A stretch of 49,117 nt of DNA from Candidatus Villigracilis adiacens (GTDB lineage: Bacteria; Chloroflexota; Anaerolineae; Anaerolineales; Villigracilaceae): contig JADJBU010000019.1 of the NCBI GenBank assembly GCA_016703605.1, positions 1 through 49,117 of the forward strand. The letters are read 5' to 3'. Made by a program: the position numbers and the translations under genes. Shown piece by piece: positions 22,756 to 31,705 of this stretch (its first letter is position 1; the number at the start of each line of letters is the position of its first letter). The notes under the pieces were generated by a model that had not been told where the DNA came from, searched no databases, and saw only the letters and a list, made by a program, of their open reading frames with translations.

Positions 22756-25700
22756 TCACTTACGGGATTGTATCCTATCAAGCGAGCGCTGGATCGAAGT
22801 CAACAATTCCTTTTCGGTAAACGCGCCCTTGGTCAGGATGCGCTGCCCCATTTCCTTCATTCTACCCTTTTGCTCGGGAGTCACGTCCATGCCGCTGATG
22901 ACGATGGTGGGAATATCCCTCAGCCTGCGGTCCGACTGCATCCTCTCGAGAATCTCGAAGCCGTCCACCCCGGGCATAAACAGGTCAAGGATGACCGCCT
23001 GCGGAATGGCGCCGGAGGAGATCGCCTCCCAGCCTTTTGCCCCGCCTTCCGCCAGAACCGCGCGATACCTGCCGTCGTCCGTCAGCATTTTTCCGATCAT
23101 GCGCAGGTCGTTGGGGTTGTCGTCAATCACCAGCACTTCATGGATCGAACCGTCCGCGTTCAGCCGGTCGAGCGAATTGACAAGGTCCTCTTCCAGGATC
23201 GGCTTGACGAGATACCCCGATGCGCCAAGGTTGTAGCCCTTTTCAACATCTTCGACGATGCTGCAAACGATGACCGGGATGTCGCGCGTCCCGGGGTCTG
23301 CTTTCAGCGCGTCCAGCACGGTCCAGCCGTCTGTGCCGGGCATCATGATGTCGAGCGTAATGGCAAAGGGTTTAACCCGGCGGGCGGCTTCGACAGCCCG
23401 CGAAGGGTCTGTCAACGGCACGATATGATACCCCTCGGGCTGGAGGTAGCGTTCATACAAACCGATCACCTGCATGTCGTCGTCAATGGTCAGAATCGTC
23501 CGCGCGTTTTCAGAGGCGGCCTCATGCTCCTTGTGATACAGCGGCAGGGTAAAGTGGAAGGAACTCCCGCGCCCTTCCGCGCTTTCCACCCAGATCTGCC
23601 CGCCATGCATGTTGATCAACTGCTTGCAGATCGAAAGCCCAAGCCCCGTGCCGCCGCTCTTGCGGGTGGGTGAGGCGTCCACCTGCGAGAAGGGCTGGAA
23701 GAGTTTCTCCTGGTCTTTTTCGGAAATCCCCGGTCCCGTGTCGCTGACGCTGATCTTCACCATTGCCCTGCCGTCATCATTGTAGGGGGCGACATTCACC
23801 GTGATCGCCCCTTCCTCTGTGAATTTGGCGGCATTCGAAAGCAGGTTGATCATCACCTGGCGGATGCGGATCGGGTCGGCGCGGACGGCGGGGGTGGCAG
23901 GTTCGATTTTTTGCCGCAGTTCAATCGGCCTGTCCTTGACAATCCCGCTCATGGTCGAGAGGACGTTATGGACAAGGTCTGAAATACCCACCTCGTCGAA
24001 TGCCAGTTCCATCTTCCCGGCTTCGATCTTTGCAGAATCGAGGATATCGTTGATCAATCCCAGCAGGTGCTGCCCCGAGTTATAAATGGCGGTCAGGTCC
24101 TGTTGCATCAGTTCCGTAACGGGTCCGTCGATGCCTTTCAGGATCACGCGCGAGAACCCGATGATCGAGTTCAGGGGCGTGCGCAACTCATGACTCATGT
24201 TGGCGAGGAACTGACTCTTGAGCCGGTCTGCCTCGCGCATTTCGAGCACTGCCTGCTGTGATAGTTCGAACGAGCGGGCGTTGTCGATTGCCACCGCCAC
24301 CTGGTCGCCGAGGGTCTGCAACACGGAGACTTCATCTTCATTAAAGGCGTTTGTGTCGCGCGAGTGAATATCGATCACGCCAATGATACGCGGACCGATC
24401 CGCAGGGGAATGGCCGCCTCGGCGCGGGTTTCGGGGAGCAATGGGTCGTACATGTAAAGCGGGTGTTCGGCGACGTTGTTCGCCACCACGGAAACCCCGC
24501 TGGATGCCACCGTGCCGACGATGGATTTATCGTCGAGCCGCGTCAGGTATCCCTGTCTCTTCATTTCCGCGCCGGATTCTCCCGTGGCTTCCTTCAAAAC
24601 CGCGTTGAAGCCGGTCTCTTCCACAATATAGATCGCCGCGTGGCTGACCTGAAAGCGTTCCGTGATCAGGTTGACCGTCCGGCTGAAGATGGTATTGAGG
24701 TCGAGGATCGAAGTAACCAGTTTTCCGATCTCCGCCGAAACCGCCAGGTATTCATTGCGGCGCTGGATGGCTTCTTCCGCTTTTTTGCGTTCGGTAATGT
24801 CGCGCGCCACCCAGAATACGCGGGTTTCGTCCAGCCGGGTGAGGTTTGCCAGGAACCATAGCAGGCTGCCGCCCAGGTTCAGTTCATATTCGAACGAAAC
24901 CTTTTCATGGGTTGCAAGCGCTTCGCGCACTTTGTCGAAGAAGGTATCGGCGATATCGCGCGGAAATAACTCATGGAAGGTTTTCCCGATCATTTCCTGC
25001 GGCGGACGGATCAGGAGCGACGGGTTGGTTGGCGCGATCTGCTCGTAACGCCCGTCGCGGTTGATGACCAAAACAACATCATCCATCAGCGAGAAGAGCG
25101 CGCGGAAGTTGTTGTCAGACTGTTCGACCTTTGTGAATAACTGATTCCTTTGAACCGCCGACCCAATCTGCGCCACGATGGTTTCGAGGATGTGAATCTC
25201 GTCCTGGGCGATGACCCGGTCGGCCTGGTCGAATGCGACGCCGATGGTCCCGATCACCTCTTCTTCGTTGAGCAGCGGCAGGATCAACAGGTTCTTTGTG
25301 CCGCGCTTCAGGAGCGGCTCGCGCACCGGTTCGGCGAGCGGGTTCGTCGCCACATCCTTAATGAAGACCGGTTTGCGCGAACGGATCACCTCCTCGGTGG
25401 GGATGTTGCCCTGAACCGGGATGGGGAAGCCGATTTCGGGGATATGCCCAAAGACCGGGCTGGCTTCGGCGCTGAGAATCAAATGCGATCTTTCCTCGTT
25501 CAGCATGGCAATGCCCACATTTTGCGCGTCGAGCAGGTTCACCAGGTTGTCGGCAACGCTTTGCAGCGTGGCTTGCAGGTCGAGCGAACTGGCGACCGAG
25601 GCAACCACCTTGTTGATGACGGAAAGTTCCTGCGCCCTTCGCTGGGTTTCCTGAAACAGGCGGGCGTTTTCAAGCGCCAGGGATAACTGGTCGGTCACCT

Positions 25701-26121
25701 GGCGGATGAGCAGTTGTTCGTCGGTGGTGAAGGCGCGCTCCTGGTTTTCGTCCACCATGCGCAGGATCGCCCACTCGTCTTCTCCAAGTTGAAGGGTGGT
25801 CGAATATGCCGAGCCTGTCCCGGTATACGGCGAGGCGGGAAGGGGCGGAAGGTTCAATGTGCCGGTTCCGCGCCGTTTTGTTTCAACCGGGGTGGAGGCG
25901 GGTTTTGGCGCAGAGTCGGGTTTCGGGATGGATTCTGCCTGGGTTTTTAAGGACCCGGCCCCGGCGCGGGATGAAGCGGGGGAGGATTCTGCCTGGGGAG
26001 GAGGGGGAGGCGCTTCCTTCCCTCCCTTTGGCTTGGGCGCTTTTTTCCCGGGCGTTTCCTCCGGCCGGACGTCTTTGAACAGATCGTCAAGACGTTTGTT
26101 GATTTTCTGTTTCTTTGGCAT
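22756..26121 (-). CDS. Soluble hybrid histidine kinase (half-GAF, GAF, PAS, GAF, HisKA, HATPase, REC, REC)
   Basis: A 1121-residue cytoplasmic kinase without membrane helices. Order: basic N-terminus, Pro/Ala/Ser-rich linker (20-100), the C-terminal half of a GAF domain (about 105-155), full GAF (165-328), PAS (335-445), full GAF (455-620), HisKA with His644 in NMSHELRTP, HATPase (745-862: NLLSNAAKF, DTGPGIS, GGTGLGLS), REC1 (873-995, Asp924 in LDIMMPGTDG) and REC2 (996-1121, Asp1046 in LDLFMPGVDG). All catalytic motifs are intact. The third GAF is the same subfamily as the GAFs of the neighbouring sensors (LLPETRAEAAIPLR). The start at 26121 has AGGAA upstream and overlaps the parA end by 35 bases. 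It is the only kinase in the operon. No histidine-phosphotransfer domain is present. Confidence 0.92.
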   Translation of the reverse strand: MPKKQKINKRLDDLFKDVRPEETPGKKAPKPKGGKEAPPPPPQAESSPASSRAGAGSLKTQAESIPKPDSAPKPASTPVETKRRGTGTLNLPPLPASPYTGTGSAYSTTLQLGEDEWAILRMVDENQERAFTTDEQLLIRQVTDQLSLALENARLFQETQRRAQELSVINKVVASVASSLDLQATLQSVADNLVNLLDAQNVGIAMLNEERSHLILSAEASPVFGHIPEIGFPIPVQGNIPTEEVIRSRKPVFIKDVATNPLAEPVREPLLKRGTKNLLILPLLNEEEVIGTIGVAFDQADRVIAQDEIHILETIVAQIGSAVQRNQLFTKVEQSDNNFRALFSLMDDVVLVINRDGRYEQIAPTNPSLLIRPPQEMIGKTFHELFPRDIADTFFDKVREALATHEKVSFEYELNLGGSLLWFLANLTRLDETRVFWVARDITERKKAEEAIQRRNEYLAVSAEIGKLVTSILDLNTIFSRTVNLITERFQVSHAAIYIVEETGFNAVLKEATGESGAEMKRQGYLTRLDDKSIVGTVASSGVSVVANNVAEHPLYMYDPLLPETRAEAAIPLRIGPRIIGVIDIHSRDTNAFNEDEVSVLQTLGDQVAVAIDNARSFELSQQAVLEMREADRLKSQFLANMSHELRTPLNSIIGFSRVILKGIDGPVTELMQQDLTAIYNSGQHLLGLINDILDSAKIEAGKMELAFDEVGISDLVHNVLSTMSGIVKDRPIELRQKIEPATPAVRADPIRIRQVMINLLSNAAKFTEEGAITVNVAPYNDDGRAMVKISVSDTGPGISEKDQEKLFQPFSQVDASPTRKSGGTGLGLSICKQLINMHGGQIWVESAEGRGSSFHFTLPLYHKEHEAASENARTILTIDDDMQVIGLYERYLQPEGYHIVPLTDPSRAVEAARRVKPFAITLDIMMPGTDGWTVLDALKADPGTRDIPVIVCSIVEDVEKGYNLGASGYLVKPILEEDLVNSLDRLNADGSIHEVLVIDDNPNDLRMIGKMLTDDGRYRAVLAEGGAKGWEAISSGAIPQAVILDLFMPGVDGFEILERMQSDRRLRDIPTIVISGMDVTPEQKGRMKEMGQRILTKGAFTEKELLTSIQRSLDRIQSRK

Positions 26122-26875
26122 ATTCCATGAGTTCCTGGGCGAGCACGCGGTATTGGGTCGAGCCGCGCGCGGCGGACTTGTAGTGGGTGATGGGCTGCCC
26201 GGCAATCGGGCTTTCCCTCAGTTTTGTATCGAGTTCGATGACTGTGTTGAATACGCCGGAGCCGAAGGTGGAGCGCAGTTGTTCGTGGATGTTGCGGTGG
26301 GTGCGGTTTCGCCTGTCCAGCAGGGTGACGAGGATGCGGTAGGAAAGGGTGGGGTTGTCTGCTTCGCGGGTGCGGCGGATGAGGGTCATCATGTTGCGCA
26401 ATGCGTAGGCGGAAAAATATTCCGCCTGGGTGGGGATGAGGAGCAGGTTTGCGGCGGCGAGCGCGTTGCGGGTGATTGCGCCGAGGGCGGGGGGGCAGTC
26501 CAGTACGATGTAGTCGTAGGGCATGTTGGGCGTGGATTGGATTGCCTGCCGGAGAATGGTGGTGTAGTTTGTGCGCATTGGCAGGTATTGTTCCGAGGTT
26601 TCGATGCGGGAGCTGGAGGGGATCAGGTCGAGGTTTTCGACCTCTGTGCGGCGGCGGACCTGGAGAAGGGGTTCGCCGTCGAGCATGATGTGGCTGGAGG
26701 TCTTTTCGCTTTCGCCGGGTTCGAAGCCGAGGGCCAGTGTGAGGTTTGCCTGCGCGTCGAGGTCGATCAGCAGGGTGCGGTTGCCCAGTTCTGCGAGGGC
26801 GGCGCCGAGCGAAAGGGCTGTGGTGGTCTTTGCCACCCCGCCTTTTTCGTTCGATACGGCTATGGTTTTGGTCAT
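26087..26875 (-). CDS. ParA/Soj-type ATPase
   Basis: A 262-residue Walker-type ATPase of the ParA/MinD class, which forms dimers on DNA or membrane and positions cargo. The deviant Walker A is KGGVAKTTT (12-20, with the second Lys at 17 and Ala in place of the usual Gly before it), Walker A' is LIDLDAQAN and Walker B is YIVLDCPPA. No parB gene or obvious parS sites are nearby, which argues against chromosome segregation and for an orphan ParA that places protein clusters, as ParC/PpfA do for chemoreceptors. AGAGG lies 5 bases before the ATG. Its 3' end overlaps the hybrid-kinase start by 35 bases, so the two are translationally coupled, and the sensor genes lie directly upstream. Confidence 0.88.
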   Translation of the reverse strand: MTKTIAVSNEKGGVAKTTTALSLGAALAELGNRTLLIDLDAQANLTLALGFEPGESEKTSSHIMLDGEPLLQVRRRTEVENLDLIPSSSRIETSEQYLPMRTNYTTILRQAIQSTPNMPYDYIVLDCPPALGAITRNALAAANLLLIPTQAEYFSAYALRNMMTLIRRTREADNPTLSYRILVTLLDRRNRTHRNIHEQLRSTFGSGVFNTVIELDTKLRESPIAGQPITHYKSAARGSTQYRVLAQELMEYAKETENQQTS

Positions 26876-26899
26876 GGTTGCCTCTTGTCTTTCGGTGGA

Positions 26900-29374
26900 T
26901 CAGCGGTCCGACGATTTTCTTTTTTGCGGTATGACTTCGATGCGCGATACCTGCAGGGCTTCGCGTAATTCTTTGAGGGCGGTTTCGATCATTTCCTGCG
27001 GGTCGTTGGTGCCGCGGATTTTGGTGGTGATGTCGGAGACGCGTCTTTCGCGTTCGGCGCGGCGCTGGGTTTCGTCGAACAGGCGGGCGTTTTCTGCGAT
27101 GACGGCGACGCGGTCTGCCACGGCCCGGATCGTATCCATCTGGTCGGAGTTGACGCTTTCGCTTCGGGGCAGCGAGACGACGAGTTCGCCAAGTTCCTGC
27201 CCGCGGACGAGGATCGGCACAACGACATCCTTTCGGTCTGCTTTTTCAGGGGGCTGCCCGGTATCATCGCCCGGGTTGAGGGATTCGACTCCTCCGGCAG
27301 TATACCGGTAGCCGGCGACTTTGAATTCGCCTGCAAGGCGATTCCAATTTTCCTTCAGGAAGCGGCTCGAGGCGGCTTCGGCTTCGGCGAGCGATCTTTC
27401 AAGTTGTTCGTATAATTTCGCGTTATGAATGGCGATGCTGACCAGGTCGGCGAGGATGGTAAGCGATTCGAGGTCTTCATCTGAGAAGGCGTTTACGTCG
27501 CGGCTTTGCACGTCCAGCGCGCCGAGGTTTTCGCCCGATTCGGTCAACGGCAGCGTCATTTCGGACTGGGTTTCGGGCAGGTCGGGGTTATTGAAAAAGA
27601 CGGCGTCTTCACCCACGCTCAGGGCGATGCGCGGTTTGTTTGTTCCGGTGGCGTAGCCCACGATGCCCTGTTCGCCGATGCGGAGTTGATGTCCGCGGGT
27701 CAACAAGCGTTTGCCGCCTTCGCTGTTTGCGGCGACCAGCACGGCATACTGGCGCAGGGCGTCGTTGAGGAAGATGCCGACGTGATAAAAACCAAATTGA
27801 TCGCTGATGACCTCGGCAACCTGTGGGAGCAGTTCGCGCAGGTTCTTTTGGGCGGTAATGGCTTGGGCGACCCTGGCAACCGCTTCGTATTGCTTGCCGC
27901 GTTTTTCGCCGCGCGCGGTTTCCTTTTGCAGGTCGGAGGTGCGTTCCTGAACCCGTTGTTCGAGTGAAACGACGAGGTCTTTCACCGTATCTGACATGCG
28001 GTTGAATGACCCGGCGAGGGTTTCCAGTTCGTCGCCCGAACGGATATCCGCGCGGACGTTGAAATTTCCCCGGGTGAATTCGGAAGCCGCTTCATTGAGC
28101 GACATGAGCGGCGCGGTCAGCCGGTTGCCCGCCGCCAGCGAAAGGGCGCTTGCCGCCGCCAGCACAAGCACAATGAGCAGGATGCTGAAAAAAACAGTAT
28201 TCCTTGTTTCTCTGGCAACCTGTTCCGTGATGTCTGCCCTTGCCGGGAGCAGTTCGCCCGACGGCGCAATGAAGACCACCTTGTACCCGACTTCGGGAAT
28301 CTGGTTGAATGCCACATAGCGTTCCTCTCCGGCGAGCGTGACTGTGAAGATGCCCGAAGATTCGGTTGTGATCCGGTTCAGGATTTCGTAGAAGGCGGGG
28401 GATGCCGAGGGCAGGGCGGATGGGTCCATGATCTTGCCCAGCATGACGCTTTCGTCGGTGATTTCGAAATCGGCAAAAGCGGCGTTGGGAAGCGAGATTA
28501 ACCGGTTGGTGTTATCCACGAGAAAGGCGTAACCGGTCTGACCGATCTTAACATTGGCAAGCAAGTCGAGGACGCGCGTGATCTGGACGTCCATTGCGGC
28601 CACGCCCTGAAAACGGTCCACCTCGTTGAATACGGGGACGCTGGTGGTGATGACCAGCCCGTTGAGGGCGGCATCTTCATAGGGGGCAGACCAAACGATC
28701 TCCCGTCCCGCGTTGGTTGCGGGGGCGGCTGCAACATACCACTGCCTTCCGGTTACGTCGAAATCGGGCGGAACGATATTGGCGAGGTCGATGTTGGGGA
28801 AGTAAACGGTTTCCTTGCTTTCGCCGCCGAAATAAATGGCGACAACATCGGGGTTTTCCTCCAGGATGGACGGCATAAAAAGTTCGGCGTGTTTTAGCAG
28901 GTTTAGTTTTCGGGTGAGCGCGCCGTTCAGGTTTACGGCGGCGGGCATGAATATTGAGGACGGTTCCGAATTGCGGTTGTCCCATGCGCCGTTTGGAAGC
29001 CGTTCAAGGGAGGCGCTGGAATCCCAGTAGTCGCTGTCTTTCAGCCCCGGGTCCGACAGGATGGATTGGAAGGAGTTTGCTGCGACGCGGGTATTGTCGC
29101 TCATTGCCTGAAAGAAACCGTCAAGGCGCGCGGCTTGCTGGGTGTTCGAGGCGAAGAGATCATCCTCCGCGCGCTGCCTGGCGCCCTCTTCGACGCTCAG
29201 GGTCAACCGGCGGCTCCCATCCTGGATGCGCAGGTAGATGTAGGCAGCCATGACCAGGATGATCAACAGGGAAATCGCCATATTGACAGCGGTCAACTTT
29301 CCCCGCAGGGTGAAGCGCGAGAAGGGAGACCTTGCCAGTAATTCCTGAATGGAGAATCGCCGCGACCGTTCCAT
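26900..29374 (-). CDS. dCache-HAMP-GAF sensor without output domain (sensor A)
   Basis: An 824-residue membrane sensor. TM1 is about 32-50, an extracellular double Cache domain about 60-388 (DVTGRQWYVAA at 206-216 and GVAAMDVQI at 257-265 are Cache-type motifs), TM2 392-416, HAMP 417-470, coiled coil, full GAF 505-655 (FNNPDLPETQSEM), shortened GAF about 715-765, and the array tail 766-824. Nothing follows: no kinase, GGDEF or methyl-accepting region. The Cache is closest to that of the 33455-36382 gene (PNIDLANIVPPDFD here). AAGGA lies 6 bases before the ATG. It is 24 bases upstream of parA. Ligand unknown; Cache domains usually bind small molecules outside the cell. Confidence 0.85.
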   Translation of the reverse strand: MERSRRFSIQELLARSPFSRFTLRGKLTAVNMAISLLIILVMAAYIYLRIQDGSRRLTLSVEEGARQRAEDDLFASNTQQAARLDGFFQAMSDNTRVAANSFQSILSDPGLKDSDYWDSSASLERLPNGAWDNRNSEPSSIFMPAAVNLNGALTRKLNLLKHAELFMPSILEENPDVVAIYFGGESKETVYFPNIDLANIVPPDFDVTGRQWYVAAAPATNAGREIVWSAPYEDAALNGLVITTSVPVFNEVDRFQGVAAMDVQITRVLDLLANVKIGQTGYAFLVDNTNRLISLPNAAFADFEITDESVMLGKIMDPSALPSASPAFYEILNRITTESSGIFTVTLAGEERYVAFNQIPEVGYKVVFIAPSGELLPARADITEQVARETRNTVFFSILLIVLVLAAASALSLAAGNRLTAPLMSLNEAASEFTRGNFNVRADIRSGDELETLAGSFNRMSDTVKDLVVSLEQRVQERTSDLQKETARGEKRGKQYEAVARVAQAITAQKNLRELLPQVAEVISDQFGFYHVGIFLNDALRQYAVLVAANSEGGKRLLTRGHQLRIGEQGIVGYATGTNKPRIALSVGEDAVFFNNPDLPETQSEMTLPLTESGENLGALDVQSRDVNAFSDEDLESLTILADLVSIAIHNAKLYEQLERSLAEAEAASSRFLKENWNRLAGEFKVAGYRYTAGGVESLNPGDDTGQPPEKADRKDVVVPILVRGQELGELVVSLPRSESVNSDQMDTIRAVADRVAVIAENARLFDETQRRAERERRVSDITTKIRGTNDPQEMIETALKELREALQVSRIEVIPQKRKSSDR

Positions 29375-29386
29375 GTATGTTCCTTT

Positions 29387-31681
29387 TTATTCGCCGTTGT
29401 TGTCGGCGTCGCCCTTGAGTTTAATGGTCACTTCGGACCCGGGCATGGTGCGCCCAAGTTCCTCGACGGCGGTTGCCAGCACGTTGTAAAGGTTGACAGA
29501 TGAGCTGATCTTGCCGGTGATTTCGCCGATGGTTTGTTCCTTGATCACCTGCCGCTGGGTTTCCTGAATGAGGCGGGCGTTTTCGAGCGCGAGCGACAGG
29601 CGTTCCGAGACCGCCTCTGCCAGGTCGATCTCGCTTTGCATCCATTGGCGTTCCCGCGTGGGCGCTTTGATATGCATGACTCCAATGATCTGGTCGCGGA
29701 GTTTGATGGGGACCGCGATCATGGGGTCGTTCGTTTTGCCGTCGGCGTGGAAGAGCAGGGTTTCACCGCGGAACATTGCCTGTTCGATCTCGTTGGTTGT
29801 GATCGGTTTGCTCAACCGCCTGCCGCCGGTCAGGCTTTGGTAATAGCCTATGGTGCCCTCTTCCCGGGCGAGGGTTTTCCATCCCTCCTGGATCGTCTGT
29901 TGGTAGATCGACCGGGCTTCAAAGAGCGCCTGTTGGGTTTGCTCGAAAAGCCTGGTGTTGTCGATGGCAATGGCGACCTGGTCTGCAAGGATGCCGAATA
30001 CGGTGACGTCGTCATCGCTGAAAAAGCCCGGCTTGTCGCTTTGAACATCCAGAATGCCGATGATCGTATCGCGGACTTTCAGGGGAACAGCCGCCTCGGA
30101 GCGGGTCTGGGGGAGTTCCGGGGTCTGGGAGGCTGCTTCTGTGCTTGAACTGATTCGCGGCTCCCCGGTTTGAGCGGTCGATCCTACGGCGCTGCCATCG
30201 CCTGTCTCCACTTTGAAGCCGCGTTCCAACAATGCCTGCCCGCCCATGCTATTGGATGCCCGCAGGACGGCATATTGATGCGCGGAGTCGATCAGAAAAA
30301 TTCCGACATGATAGCAATCGAATCGTTCGCTAACCAGCCGCGCAATCAGGGGCAGGAGGATATCCAGTTTTTGCTCACTGTTGATAAATTTACTTATTTC
30401 GCCGATGGCGAGGTATTGGGAGGCGCGCGTTTCCGTCTGGCGGCGGGAGAATTCAAGGTCGAGGGTGCGTTCTTCGATGCGCCGTTCGAGGTTCGTCAAC
30501 ATGTCGCGCAACTGCGCTGTCATCCGGTTGATCGTCTCCGATAGCACGCCAACCTCGTCGTTCGTGTCCACCTCCGAGACGATCTGAAGGTTGCCTTTCG
30601 AGATTTCCTCGGCGGCTTTGGTCAGTTGCAGCAACGGGTTTGTGATGTTCCTTGAAAGGTAAAAGATGATGAACCCAAACACCAGCGATAGCAGGAGGCT
30701 GTAACCCGTCAGCGCGGTTTGCAGCGAGCGCGTTTTTTGAAGGGATGCCTCCACGGGATAGACAAACCCAAGCGACCAGCCGGTTTCCGCTCCCACGGGC
30801 GCATAGGCAACGTACATGAGATTCCCCTCCCAGTCGGTTGCCTGCTGATACCCAGACTCGCCCGCCAGCATATTCCGTGTCACCTCTGCCCAGGTTTCAT
30901 CCGGCGCGGACGACGCCAGTTCGGTCATGGAATCCACCATTGGGGCGTATGCTTGATCCGGCTTGCCCATTCCGAGGATCGTTCCTTTTTCGTCCAGCAG
31001 GAAGACATAGCCGGTATCGTCAACCCGCAGGTCGATGAAAATATCCTGGATCGTGGTCATCAAAAGGTCCGTCGAAACAACGCCGCTGAAAACGCCATTT
31101 CCGTCATAGACGGGAACGCTGAGAGTCACAACCCATTCGTTGTTATTGATTTCCGGGTCGCGGTACGGGCTTGTTATGGCGGGGGAAAGCGTGCTTTTGG
31201 GGCGCAGATACCATTCCTGGTTGCGATAGATCGTCAGGCGCTTCGATTGAATTTTATTTTGCAGGGCGCGCCAGTAATGCAGCCCCAGCGCGGGAGAATC
31301 GGGATTGGTTTGATCCGGCTCGAATCCAATTGCCGCGCCGTTGATGACCGGGTTTCTAAAAAGGGTGTTATCGAGAAGGTCTTCCAGCCGATCTTCGTCG
31401 TACCCTCCCGTCTCTGCCGCCACCGCCATGCTGACCGCCGCCGCGCGCGCCTGTTCCAGCGTCGATTGAATATGAAAAATCGCGTCCGCCGTTTCCTTGT
31501 TGAGTTCATCTTCAAGTTTCGCTTCAAAGTCACCCTGGCTGATTCGAATACTGATGATGGAGTAGACCAGGAAGCCGAACAACATCAATCCGACCGCGGC
31601 AAGGGTCAATTTAAGACCGAGGCTTGCGTTGGGGGGGCGGTCTTCCGAAGTATTGAGGGGGGGCGTTTGATTGGTTTCCAT
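29387..31681 (-). CDS. dCache-HAMP-GAF sensor without output domain (sensor B)
   Basis: A 764-residue membrane sensor. TM1 25-46, double Cache 47-318, TM2 322-343, HAMP 344-396, coiled coil, GAF 430-580, shortened GAF about 590-704 and array tail 705-764, where the protein ends. The Cache resembles that of the 38106-40424 gene (both have an IGFEP or IAFEP strand and a SWxLxxxYP strand near TM2), so these two are sister genes of a second Cache type. The GAF has diverged: the FNNPDLP motif is replaced by SQTPELPQTRSEA, suggesting another ligand or loss of binding. It lies 12 bases upstream of sensor A. The ribosome site is weak, so translation may depend on the upstream gene. Confidence 0.83.
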   Translation of the reverse strand: METNQTPPLNTSEDRPPNASLGLKLTLAAVGLMLFGFLVYSIISIRISQGDFEAKLEDELNKETADAIFHIQSTLEQARAAAVSMAVAAETGGYDEDRLEDLLDNTLFRNPVINGAAIGFEPDQTNPDSPALGLHYWRALQNKIQSKRLTIYRNQEWYLRPKSTLSPAITSPYRDPEINNNEWVVTLSVPVYDGNGVFSGVVSTDLLMTTIQDIFIDLRVDDTGYVFLLDEKGTILGMGKPDQAYAPMVDSMTELASSAPDETWAEVTRNMLAGESGYQQATDWEGNLMYVAYAPVGAETGWSLGFVYPVEASLQKTRSLQTALTGYSLLLSLVFGFIIFYLSRNITNPLLQLTKAAEEISKGNLQIVSEVDTNDEVGVLSETINRMTAQLRDMLTNLERRIEERTLDLEFSRRQTETRASQYLAIGEISKFINSEQKLDILLPLIARLVSERFDCYHVGIFLIDSAHQYAVLRASNSMGGQALLERGFKVETGDGSAVGSTAQTGEPRISSSTEAASQTPELPQTRSEAAVPLKVRDTIIGILDVQSDKPGFFSDDDVTVFGILADQVAIAIDNTRLFEQTQQALFEARSIYQQTIQEGWKTLAREEGTIGYYQSLTGGRRLSKPITTNEIEQAMFRGETLLFHADGKTNDPMIAVPIKLRDQIIGVMHIKAPTRERQWMQSEIDLAEAVSERLSLALENARLIQETQRQVIKEQTIGEITGKISSSVNLYNVLATAVEELGRTMPGSEVTIKLKGDADNNGE

Positions 31682-31705
31682 GACTCGACTCAGTATAGAT
31701 AATGA

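Noticed and set aside
22690..23673. 327-codon plus-strand frame opposite the hybrid kinase
   Set aside because: Shadow of the receiver and ATPase region; no motif and wrong direction for the operon.
30719..31702. 327-codon plus-strand frame opposite a Cache sensor
   Set aside because: Shadow frame; the minus-strand reading gives a complete sensor.
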